Assembly (NCBI GenBank): GCA_958299035.1
Contig: CATQJL010000316.1
Span: 4,118,674-4,182,673 of the forward strand
Reading direction: 5' to 3'
Source: Cylicocyclus nassatus
Lineage: Eukaryota; Nematoda; Chromadorea; Rhabditida; Strongylidae
Length of the DNA: 64,000 nucleotides
Of this stretch, positions 25,269 through 37,000 are shown piece after piece. The notes beneath the pieces were generated by a model. It made no database searches. It was not told the origin of the DNA and saw nothing but the letters and a program-made list of their open reading frames with translations. The translations under genes were made by a program, and so were the position numbers. Position 1 is the stretch's first letter, and the number at the start of each line of letters is the position of its first letter.

Positions 25269-26700
25269 CGCAATTACGAGCTACTACCAATTGAAAAATG
25301 ATCTTAGCACTAGTCATTATAACACCAGAAATGCCATAGTCAGGCATAGGCACTGATGTCGTTGAGAAAAGACTTTCTAGCTGCACCAGCTTCAGTCAAG
25401 TTGTGGACCAACAACACTTCGCAAGATTCGGACAAATGGTCTGCACATACATATGTTTTGCCTGTAACAAACATAAGTGACTTGAAGCCAGCGACAAAAT
25501 GGAGCATCTGGATTCTTTGCTCCATATGAAAGTGAACGCTGCGAACGCTCATTCTCACAAGTGCGAAGTCATAACGTTGGATCAAAAGCGAGAAATCCTC
25601 ATGAGAAGTTTGAAGATGTGCTTTGGGACTCGAAAGACTCGCTCACTTGCCATTTCAAACTATCAAGCTAGAGGGCGCACGCCGTTACGGTTAAATTGAT
25701 AGAGCATGGAAATTTGCGTCTAAGCGTTGACTGGACAGCCGGTGGCAAGATCTAGCACATCTGAGTTCAATTTGACTTTATAGATGCGTTTATCGCTTTG
25801 AAAGACGTTGCTTTTGAGCGTAAGAGGCTTTGAAAAGGGTAAGAATTTCCTGCTGCAAACAAGTACGCTGCAAAACAATCTTCGCTATATTTCTGTTATG
25901 ATCAACAAAAGGGAAGTTGCACGGCATAAATACTAGTGTTGAATCATTATTTACAGATTTACATTTGCACCATCGCGCGCCGTTGGTCCATTGTGATGAG
26001 TATTTGTACCATTGTTACGTACCTAGGGACTTGATGACTGCCGATCCCAGGAAGTAAAATGTAATGATTATGTATAGTCTCCTCTATAATTTCCTTCTTC
26101 CATAATTTGATGCTGTAACCGAACTTCGCTGGACTAAACATTAGCTATCGTTTTTTGTTGGGTTGCTATGTGGTTATTTGCTTGATCGGAAAATAATGGG
26201 AGCGTTTATTTTTCTGAATCTTGTGGGTTTTGAACAATAACCATGGCTGGCATCGTATATGTTTTATTTGAAGGTAACTTTTGTGATTCTGGCAGCATCC
26301 TGCTGCTCTCTCAAGCAATCCTTTCACACGCGCTTCAAAAGAATTGTGCAGAGCTTTTCGGACATCTATTGAATTTGTGCCGTGATATACAACTTTCCAA
26401 GCTCTTTCTTAAGGATCCTTTGCAACTCGATCATTTCCTTCATAGAAAAGTTGAATGTATCTCAAAATAATATTTCTTGGTCCAAAAGTATGACCAAAAA
26501 CATGTATAGGTCTATAATTCGCGGAAATGATCGAGATATGCTGCTTAGCACAGAACTAAGCTCTACCAAATGTAAAACAGGAAAGGTGAGCCAAGGTTTG
26601 GGTACGGCGAGGAAATAAAGTACAGCCTTTCCAAATGCTTGACTTCTTTGGTATACATCAAGCTGGTACCACTACGTTAATGACTGTTTATTCGATAGTA

Positions 26701-26754
26701 GCGGAGCAGCCGCTGACGATCAGCAGTGAATATGCGGAACAGCCGCTGACGATA
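26701..26754 (+). repeat. 33-bp direct repeat (about 1.6 copies)
   Basis: GCGGAGCAGCCGCTGACGAT at 26701 and GCGGAACAGCCGCTGACGAT at 26734. Confidence 0.8.
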
Positions 26755-27831
26755 GTGGTATTAATCGAACCAACACCAGAACTGAGTATTCAGGCTCTTT
26801 TATGCCACTATTTTGGGCGTGGATAACCTATGCTCACTTCTGGTAAACAATAGTATCATACAGAATCAAGAATTGCCTACATGAAAGTAGGCGCCGCCAG
26901 GTAGACTATCAAGCACAGTGGAGGGCGACATGGCGGCTTAACTGGTCAGTGAACAGTAAGGTTTGTCAAAAACAAGCTAGTAGATATACTAAATATAACA
27001 TACATGGTTGAATATACAGTGATAAAGGTTGTAGATTATATAGATAATCTACGACAACTTCAGATATTCACATTTTGGCGTGATATCAAGCTATCGGGTA
27101 TGATGATTCACAGCAATGACATTATCGGTGGCGTCGCCAACGACAAGAATAAGTAATCATTAAGCGGCTCGCAAGTTACACTATACTCATCCTTGCAACT
27201 CTACTTTAGAACAACAAGATAGCTCGACCGAGTGATTCAGGCAACAGCTTCGCCAGACAGATATAAAATGTGTTGGGACGAGGGAGCGTTTGAAAAAGGC
27301 AATCAACTGACGAGTTGCAAGACGCAAGATCTCAATACTCATCAAAATTGCTTCGCAGTTTCTTTAAGCACCTTTCATATCTTTGTATAGTGAATAATTT
27401 TCAAAAAAAGTGAAAATTCACCTTTCAACTTTTAGAACAAGCGCAATTAGATCAGATTCATCTACGAGAATCCAAGATCTAACAGATTTCATTCATCCAA
27501 CATAGCGATTTCTGATTAGCTAGGATACCTATTATCTTTGTTATCGCTCATGTTGTTTAGAATTATTAGCTCCTTGTCTATGTATCATGTTTGAATTAGT
27601 AAGCGGGTTATTCACCCATATCTGAGGTGTTGCGTTGTTACAAACTCCGCTTGGCAGACAATCTTTGGTGATTCTGTTCACGAGTGGTATTAGACAGTAT
27701 AGTTCGGAACACCATATCGTCCACCATACCTACAGGCGGTCCACTGCTTTATACCACTCGTTCATAACCGCCTGAGCGATTATTTGCGATTTGACGATTG
27801 TAGAAATGGAATCATATGCTAACGGCCTTAA

Positions 27832-28280
27832 AGGCAGCGTCCGGGCAAAATTTCGCCTCTCATGTTTCTACCATTCTGGGGCCTTTCCGTGGCCCTGAAT
27901 ACAGTTGTAAAGTCCAAATTGTTCAAAACTCCCAAAAAACCCGGTTCTTGGGAACCATCTCTTCAAGGAGCGGACGAGTTTCGAATTGCTCGTCCCCATC
28001 GTCATGCCAGAGGGAGGAGCTGCAACTGCACGGATGCAGTTGCATTGCAGTGCGCAGTGCAACTGCAATGCAACTGCAATGCAACCACACACCTGCGTAA
28101 GCACTCGTCCTCAGAAGTGGTTTGTGATACGAAGAGGCGGCTTGTGATACGTATCACAGGCCCGTATCTCTTTTTAGAGAGCAAGTCAAAGGGTTGGACC
28201 AACGCAGCTCGGATATTCAAGGGGCCCGCTTTGCAACTATGTGCTAATCTGAGTGGGTGGATCTTGCCCGGACGCTGCCT
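27832..28280. mobile_element. TTAA-flanked MITE (type III)
   Basis: Ends AGGCAGCGTCCGGGCAA and complement; TTAA at 27828-27831 and 28281-28284. The interior is unrelated to types I and II and contains short direct and inverted repeats of GCAACTGCAATGCAACTGCA type (28017-28086). Confidence 0.8.
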
Positions 28281-28284
28281 TTAA

Positions 28285-28517
28285 AGACAGCGTCCAGGCA
28301 AATCTGGACTTGTGGGGCTCTCACGTGGGAAGTAATCTTGAGGCCCTAAATAAGACTCTGCCCAACCGGCAGTTCAGGTAGTGCACTCACGGCTAAGATA
28401 TTGCGCTCCAAATCATGCCCCGTGACCGTTCCGCATGGATTCGTGGCTCGGCACATCAGTTTCGCGTGGATCCTCGCGCGAAAGAGCCATATGTTCAGAT
28501 TTGCCTGGACGCTGCCT
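28285..28517. mobile_element. TTAA-flanked MITE (type I, internally deleted)
   Basis: Ends AGACAGCGTCCAGGCAAATC and complement; TTAA at 28281-28284 (shared with the element to its left) and 28518-28521. The left half matches 24554-24882, but most of the right palindrome arm is lost. Confidence 0.8.
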
Positions 28518-28521
28518 TTAA

Positions 28522-31087
28522 CTAGATTTCGGTCCGAAGATGTCGACATGTTCTCAGCTCTTCTAAATGGGAATTTTTTTTTTCAAGATTTGTTTGGTAA
28601 AGGTGCCTTACCTATGCAACTCATTTTCACGATCACCTTGACATTTTCAAATATCGGCGCTTTTTGAGCAAATAGAACTCAGATATGTTGCATAGGGGTG
28701 TAGTGGTATAGAGCGCCGCTATAACCAGATCGGACCAAAGTTCAGTTCCGTCACTGGACCAACCAGGCCCTACCCTCCGGGGACGGTCTTGGTACCAGAA
28801 TATTCTGAAAGGATAGAAGCATTGAATTAGCAACCGCTTGGTCCCCGCAAGTCATTGTAAAAGATCCGCACGCATTTAGTGGTCGCATTTGGTGACTAGA
28901 AAGTAGAATGCGTTTGGAGCACGCTCGCAAAGGGTATTGGAGACTGCGAATCCTTTACCTTTTATACTTATTACTTACTTATTTACTTGTTTATGCATCT
29001 ATCAACCTCGAGAGTAGCATTTTTCGTAATTTTTAACTCCGCTACAAGAGAGATGCTACGCATTTCTGTTCAGGTCTTGCTCGAGTAGGCCTTCACTTGT
29101 TAGCAAAACTTTTCTTAAGATGTTCTTCCGCATGATCAAACAAGACCTCCCTCAATTCTATGAAGAAGTTGGTCAGTGCAACAATTCGGATGCAATACGT
29201 ATATAGAGTCTGTGTGTGTATGTGTGGGTGTGCGATGACACAAGAACATCTCGCATGTCCTTTTGCGCTTCGTGAACTGCGGTGTTTACTGGCGGGGTCA
29301 ACTTACATACACGGGTCTACGACCTCCGAAACAAGGATATCTCAAGTACAAACCTACTCGGATGCTTCTTGCAGAAATTTTATGGATTTTCTAGGTGAAG
29401 GTCAAGCGCTTGGTAACTGAGACAAGTGCAGGAGTACAGGCAAATACTGGAAGTTTGAATCGCAAATTTGGGACAAAAGGGTCATTTTGAAAAAGCGGCA
29501 AAGCGGCGGCAATTTCTCCTGCAAAATCCGGAGCAAATAAAATTCGGATCTTAGTGCGTAAATTTGAAGCAAATTATTGGAAGCGTGAACAGATCTAAAT
29601 ACCTACGAAGGAGGTTTTTTGCTCAGATTCTTGCTTAGTATATGACCCCTCACATTTTAATTTTATAATGCCAGATCTAAGCAAATTTTTTGGGACGAGT
29701 TGCCCTTACAAGCCGATTATCCTGACTGCTAGATTGACATAGTCGAGATTTCAAGTGACACTGTCATCTAAGAAAAATCCTGCATAAATTTCAGACTCCG
29801 CAGAACTCTGAAATTTCTTCTCGCATTTTATGGAAAGTGACTTTCTGACTTATTTCAACTGTGGCAAGTAGGTTGGAAGATACAGTCACTTCCATAGAAA
29901 AAGTAGACGAGCTAAAATAACCTCCATCCAAGCCGTACTTTGATTTGTGGGATGTGCTAAAATCGAATTTTTTTTGCTTCCAGTTCACTTTCAAATGTTC
30001 CCCTATTGATGTCATTCTAGGTTCTTTTTCTTGCTTTTTTTTCGCATGCAAATCACTCAAGTTACCAAAGAAAACGCTAAGTGAGTGAAAAGAGCTATTT
30101 ACATACTTGAGAAGATGTTTGCCGGTTTTTTCAAATCGACTTTCGGAACAGATTCGTAAACGATACGATTCTTTGTCTGTAAATCAAGCGCTGACCGCAG
30201 AGAGGTAAAAATGCAAAACAAGCAAAGCTTCACAAAATGAATTTGAGCATTTTTTTCTTAAAGAATGGGTGTTTCTTTTAGCTTTGAATTTTGGAATTCA
30301 CAGCCTTCATACCAGGCCGCTACCAATATTCGATCTGAGCAGGATTCATCCTATTTAAAATTCGAAGAGAAATTGAACGGTATCGACACCTTGTTGCCCC
30401 TCCACTTCCCTTATCTCTCATTTTTATTCATATTCTAAAAGATTTACAATATTAGTATTTCAGCAAATATTTTAAAATCGCTTGTTATAAGGAAGCGGGG
30501 AGACCAAAAGAAAAATGTAAACTGCAAAAGATGAGTTCCTTCTACCATTACACGGTAAGTCTCGTTGGTGCCATTCTTCCACTGACAGAAATTTCAGCCG
30601 GCTCTTGGTTTTGGAAAAAACGCGCAATCCAAAGCTAATCATCTTATTTGGAACAATTTTACTGGCTATCGAAACCCATTTTGGCAGCCGGTCAGATTAT
30701 TGCATGCTTATTCGAGTTTTTATGGCCGAAAGCCGCTTTCTACAAGAGCGCAACTTGACTGCGGCGAGGATTGGCGACGGGGGCTGAGGGCCAAGCCGCA
30801 GCGTTTTTGCGCAACCTAATCTGAATCTGCTTTGTCGTTGAATAGCATCGTCGTCATCGTCAAAGACGCCGTTGGGGCTTGACTCGATGAACGAAGGAGA
30901 GCCCCTTCCCCGAAACTCGGCTTTGTTAGAGGGAGGGGCGCTGAACACAACAGTAACTCGCGCACAAACACACACAGCGAAACCTCGCTACCCGCCGTCC
31001 GCCGTCCGCGCCCGCATAACCGGGCCATCCGCTTATGAGTCGCGTCCGGCTCGGACGACCACGCCCAGCACAGGAGTGCAGTTCGAG
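28522..31087. other. Intergenic upstream of the ZP gene
   Basis: No supported gene. The last 400 bp (30690-31087) are GC-richer and probably contain the promoter and 5' UTR of the ZP gene. No TATA box or spliced-leader acceptor is convincing; a weak GTGCAG lies 7 nt before the ATG. Confidence 0.5.
29210..29232 (+). repeat. Short GT-rich microsatellite
   Basis: TGTGTGTGTATGTGTGGGTG tract. Confidence 0.7.
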
Positions 31088-34000
31088 ATGTCCTCTACTG
31101 GTACTTGGCAAGGTGTTGTCCATGCACACCTTATTTGGCTGCTTTGGTTCATGGACAGTGTTCGGGCACAATATGGACTAACCTATAGGGAACCACGGCT
31201 GGTGAGTCGCTTACATGATGTTCGAACCATCCTCTGCTTGTTTATCATGATATTCTTTTTTACTCGGCCACCCCTCAGCTGGGGATTTTCGCATATTCTC
31301 CCCCTCCCCCCCCCTTTCCCCTCCTCCACGAAAGAGTTTTGACCGGTATTATTTATTAGCTGTATCAACTGCAGAATCTTGGTTGGCTTCTTAGAAAAAT
31401 AGGGAAAATAGATCAATATTGTTTCTTCTTCGAACCTATGCGTTAAAAAATAAATTGTGCTTTTCACCTAATCATCAAGGTTCTAAAAATCCAGCTTTCT
31501 TAGTATTCTAAATATGAACCTAGATGCCTTCCTTCTTCCTTCTTTATCTCTAGGTTTCACAATCTCTCAGATCTCCTTTTTCGACTCTTGAAAATCTTCA
31601 TGCTGTTTTCCTCATTTTTTTATTTGCCATACCCTACTGCCCAAACGAAACACAAGTTGAAATTGAATCCAGTTTGTATTCCCGTTCAACTTTCGCAGCT
31701 GATATTTTACAGACAATTTGACTTCCTTCTCAAGTGAACCTTTCATGCTTTTCACGCTTTGCACCGAAAAGACTAGTTTGGAAATTTTCAAGACTTGATG
31801 ATTCTATGTAAGGTTTTTTTACAAATAAAAATAATTATAATTACAAGCCAGTGAACTTGGGACAGGGGCGAAATGTCGAAAGTCAACCGCTCGAGTTATA
31901 AGATTGTGTAATTGATGTGTTTCTACCTTTATCAAAAGTTAAACTAATTTTTAGAAATTTTCGGTGGTTTAAATTAGCCTCGGGAGAAAATTCTTCTGGC
32001 AATTTTGAAATTTTGTAACCATGGGCCTGAAAATTTTTCAAAAACGTTTTCAAAATTTTTCAAAGCTTCTTTATTCAGAAGCAAATTTTCGAATGAAGAA
32101 GCTCCTTCAGGGAAAAATTTTTATGGCCGCTCAAGCGCTGCTGTTATGACTATAACACCAAATAAATAAAATTTGGAGGAAGTTTGTGCTTATTTTCGAA
32201 AACCTTTCCTGTTGCTAGTTCTCTTTACCTTCCAGCATAAAAGCAGGATGAGTTTTTTCGGCAAATAATTGCCCGCGTGGAGTTGACACATAAAAGCAAA
32301 ACAACTTATAGTGCAATTTTTTTCTTTTGAGAATGGTTGCAAGGGGTAAATTGTCGAAACAAGTAATGATCAATATTTTAACTTGGGTAAGAATGGGGAA
32401 AGAATAGTCCCGTTTGTCCAACAAAGACTACACTCCAAAGGCCAAATTCCTCATTTTTGCGCAAGCGCCGCAGTAAATACGAGTAGTATCTATAACTCAA
32501 GATGTACTCGAGTAACGCGAATAACAAAAGAAGCGGTCGGGCGTTTTTCAGTGGCTCTTACAAAAGTTTGACATATTTTTCATGGCTAACGCTCAGCGCG
32601 TACCTAATTTCACCTCTTCACCTACTTCTTTAGTTTCTTTCTAGAAAATCAACAATTTATGACCTAGTTAATTTTTATATTTCGAAATTATTTGTCTCTC
32701 TCCGATCATGCCCTAAGACCCTTTTTTGAAAGCACTTGTAATCATAACTGTGTTCTCCATTTACTTACGTTATCCCAAAAACTTGCTATCGGTTTCGGGT
32801 TTGAAAATGCTTGGGGAACTAAAAAACCCCTTCAACTTTTTGAAACAAACCTTTGTCTTACGTTACTCACGCTTGGTTTAGCATTATTCCACAACTGAGC
32901 TTCTTCAACCTTTCACTAATTTCGCTCAGCACGCAATCAGAGCGACATGTTGTTTTAAAAGTATGTCTACACCAAAGGGGAAATGAATGACATAAAACAA
33001 AAAATAAACTTCTAATTATACTACGGTGTCCCAAAATTTCTAACCGCTTTTAATACAACCGTCTCTTTTTGTATTTTTTCCTTTATCTGATGTGGCACGA
33101 GTAATCGTTTGGCAGGGCAAAGCAAGGTCTACAAGGTGGCTATGAAGAATCCGCCCAAATCGTATTTCACTGGAAGTTTTGAGTTGCAATCTGATTGCAG
33201 TCAAAAACGAACTTTTCCTTCAAAAATCGTATTTCCGCCCCAAAATGTCTCAAAAATTCCACAATCCCAGCGTATGCTTAACAATTCGCATATTCAGGCT
33301 ATTTCCTTTTTCTCCATGGCTAAAAATGAAGAAAATAATGAATGGGGTAAAATGGCAAACTCCACCCCTAGACATCCTGAACTCCTCCCAGGCACGTGAC
33401 CATATATAATAGTATTATTATATCGACCCTTTCTTCAAGACTTAGATTCAAAAGCGTCAACCTAAGATCAAAATAATAGGGATTTTTTGTGGAAAATGTT
33501 GAGGTTACTCAAATCAGCTATTCTCTGTTGATGTTGGTCAGTAACAGCGCGAATAATTGAGAATCTCTAATGAACTACGTTTCGGCCCCTAGGCGCTGCT
33601 AGCTCCAAGATTGAATAGTAGGATTTTGGCGAACTGAAGTGTATAGGGAAAGCTATTTTAAGATTTTGGCGAACTGAAGTGTATAGGGAAAGCTATTTTA
33701 AGATTTTGGCGAACTGAAGTGTATAGGGAAAGCTTTTTATCTTTTGTTTGGTCTAAGGCCTCGTTCGGGGGAATTTGATCTGAGCTATTCCTCCATAAAT
33801 GTCCCGATTAGAAACTCAGTTGTTATTTTCTGAATGAACTCAAAAATATTATGGACTTGCAAATTATCGTTCTATAAAAAGAATTCATTATTTTGACAGT
33901 CTATCATACATTTTCGAGTGTTCAGTGATACTCACATTTTTAAAAGAGTTGAAAAACAGGGGCGGAAGTACTGGCATATCAAAGTGCTGCGTAAGCGCTG

Positions 34001-37000
34001 CAATTTTCGGAAATTCCGCAGCTCTCTGTTATAAGTAGACCTGCGAAGTCCTGCAGAACCACTGCAAATTTTGCTTGTCCTGTGGAAGTTCTGGTAAGTG
34101 TCTGAGTGCTAACACATTACTTAGTTTATTCAAGGCATCTAGCTAATTAGTCATTTCATTTCACTTGTTATTTTCCTATTTTCCTTGAGTTCTTCTGTAG
34201 ACCTCCTGGTGTATTTGAATCAGGGGCCTTCTCTGACCTCACTATCGTCATAGTGCATACTCAGCCTCTGTTTTTTATATTTGTTATTTTTCGTGGTAGG
34301 ATTAGAGGAAGAAAAACTCAATTAGCTAGTGCTTCACTTTTTTCTCTTCGCTTGCCCTCGTTTCCTCTCTTTCTTCCTTCGTTTTTCAACACCATTGCAT
34401 GGGTATGTAACTTTTCGCAACATGCTAGAGCTGCTACCTTTCAAGTGTCTCTTGTATTCCCGTTCTTTGACCACTTCGAGTTAATAACCGTGCCGCTTTT
34501 GTATGCACCGCACAAGTGCGAGACATCGTTCTATAGCCGAGAATGTAATTAGTTTCTTTGCGGTTTCGAATAACTCCTAGAAAAACCCGCGTTCTTGACG
34601 CGGGTTTCGTACAACGCCCTGATTGCATCGTCACTATTGATCAACTACTACTGCTTTGGCCTTGAAGTACTTCACAGTTATTACAGCTATTTAATTGTCT
34701 TTTTGAAAAGTGCGCTCCGTTCCACGTAGATGCGATAGCTCGGTCAGGATGTGTGGAAAGTGAAACACACGGAAAATCTTGGCAAAGAGGTTTGGGTTAT
34801 GTACGCTTTTAGAAGGAACTCAAAAAACTCTTGGAGCTTCCATAAACAAGAAAGCTTTGCTGCAGATTTTCTTGCTATCAAAGAAGTTTAAGCGTCGAGA
34901 ACGGGAACTTCCGCAACAGGTTGACGCTAGACTGATCAAAAAGGAAACTTTCGCAACCGGAAGTTTGTTCTCGCAGTGTCTAGCTCTTTCTTTGAGTTGT
35001 CTGAAACTCTCTTTTTTATTGTCATGAACAAGTTGCCTAGAAAAGTAGTTCTATGTTTTTCACATATTCGCATGTGTCAAAAAAATTAGCTAGCAATTTT
35101 TTTACACTGAGCAGTTAGGAATAGTAATTGTAGTCTAAGAATGTTGCAACTGTGATCTCTTTTCGATGGAGGATTAGAGAAAGCTCCGCTTTTGTTTGAA
35201 ATCAAATCTGGTTGGTGCTCTGTCAACATATAACATGATTGTCGATATGATACATTAGGATATATTGATAAGAAATCTCTCGCCGAAGCAGGGCCTGACT
35301 GAGAATTTTTTGATGTGGAAACACAGAAGAGCATTTTTTTTGAAGTGGAATGACAAGAAACATGAGAAAACATTTAGATGTCAAAAATTACTTCAGCATA
35401 AAAGTGAGCTGCACGCATTCTAGCTGAGCGGATGCGTATCAAAAAATTTTGGAAAGCGTTTTCGAAGATACGAGAACAGTAACATTACGACAATCACTAA
35501 GAAAACAAAGAAGTGAGCACAAGTAAACCAAGTTTTGTATTCTAACGGTAGCATTAAGAGTTTTAAAAAAATGTTATAAAATCAAACAAGGGAAGCGAGA
35601 CTCAAAGTTCCTCTACAGGAGGGCTTGAGCAGAAGAGAAAAATATTGAAACACGAAGTTTGCCACAATCCTCGGGCTGTTACCAATTTATGAATATCAAC
35701 TGGGCAAAAATATATTAATACTTTGATTTTTTGAACTTTTCTGCGCCAAATGAGAAATCATTAGCAAGCAATTGGGGAGAGCTTTTTCAATAAGAAAATA
35801 GCTACCAATGAACAAACCACATGAAAACGGAAATGAATTTTAAAGTTGCAGGGGAAGTTGTTGTAAGACAATATTGAGAACAATTTCTGATTTAGTCGTT
35901 GACCTGATCAGATCGATTTTGATTGCGATCTATTCGCCTAAACAACGTAAGGTGCAAGGCTTGATACAGGTGGCTTATAAGCATCGATATCGTTTTTGAG
36001 ACAACAAGCTAAGGGGATATGGTTTTTTGTGGGTCCGAAATAGGTTTTTTAGTCGATGTTTCGTTTTTCAGTCGATTAGGATATCTCGGTTAAGGATCAA
36101 AGGGGACTTCGTAAAATTTTGCGAAAGTCATGGGGGACCTCGTTTTTTGCATTTTCGGAAAGCCACCTCGTGCCAAGCCCTTGGTAAGGTGTCGTTTTTT
36201 GAGGTTAGCTTCAATTTGGGCAATAAATGGTTATTTTTCGGTTTATATTCTGCAAAAGAAGTGTATTTGGTGAAGAGTGTATCCAAAACTCTTCTTACGG
36301 AGATTTTCGCACTGGACATTTTGAGCGGGATATTAAATGCATCTGTGCAAATGCACTACAAATTCGTCATTAATTGGCTCACACATGTCAGGCATCCGTA
36401 TTTTGGATGCTTTTCCTGCAATATTTAGATCAGTCATTATTTCATGCAGTTGCAAGAATTATCAGTACGCCCTCACGTCAACATCCCTCTCCCCCCTCCC
36501 CCTTCTCAGCGATCCTATTCTCAGGGCATGGCTTTTCTGGCAAAGTGTAGTGTCCTATAGAAACGCGGAGTCGTGAGCTAATCCGCTTTATGGCAGCGTT
36601 GAATGTGGCACAAAACCAGTCCCTCGAGAAAGTATCATTCTTTCCCAGTGATGAGAGGTGTGAAATCTATAGAGGATCGGCGCCGATAGCCGTGGACAAC
36701 TGGTCTCGAGCCAGTAGCCATAACCATTTCTCGTTTCAGGAGTGTTTACCTGATGGGATTCGGCTGCACATCGATCCTGTGGGAATTTTTGTTGGACACG
36801 TGTATGTGAGAGGACATTTTAATCAACAGTGAGTCTAAAAAATAGTTCATCTTCCCAATAGGCAATGGCTGGGCGAGGAGGGGGGATTGCAGTTTTGAAG
36901 CTTAGTTACGTGGGCTATAAAAATGTGCAAGTAAATTCTATATTTTTTAGTAATCAAAATAATTTTTGAAAAATTTCAAAATTCCAAATTAGCATTGTAA

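Larger units (their letters stand above)
24883..27827. other. Intergenic, no recognised gene
   Basis: Holds the hairpin at 25214 and the direct repeat at 26701. Some peptides (for example near 25860) faintly recall LINE fragments, but not enough to call. Confidence 0.45.
31202..36739 (+). other. Intron 1 of the ZP gene (5.5 kb)
   Basis: Separates the signal-peptide exon from the ZP exons; both ends are phase 0, GTGAGT to TTTCAG. It contains three 40-bp tandem repeats (33621-33738), a mariner-like fragment near 33022-33140, a perfect hairpin (34583-34607) and a MITE copy (35956-36181). A separate gene inside was looked for and not found. Confidence 0.75.

Noticed and set aside
24932..25890. 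Possible LINE fragment (KAFDT- and NNLRYISVMINKRE-like peptides)
   Set aside because: Short, out of order and without catalytic motifs; not enough to call.
30872..31342. 156-codon open frame containing the ZP first exon
   Set aside because: The signal peptide begins at the ATG at 31088 and the frame is left at the GTGAGT donor at 31202; the upstream ATG would bury the signal peptide.
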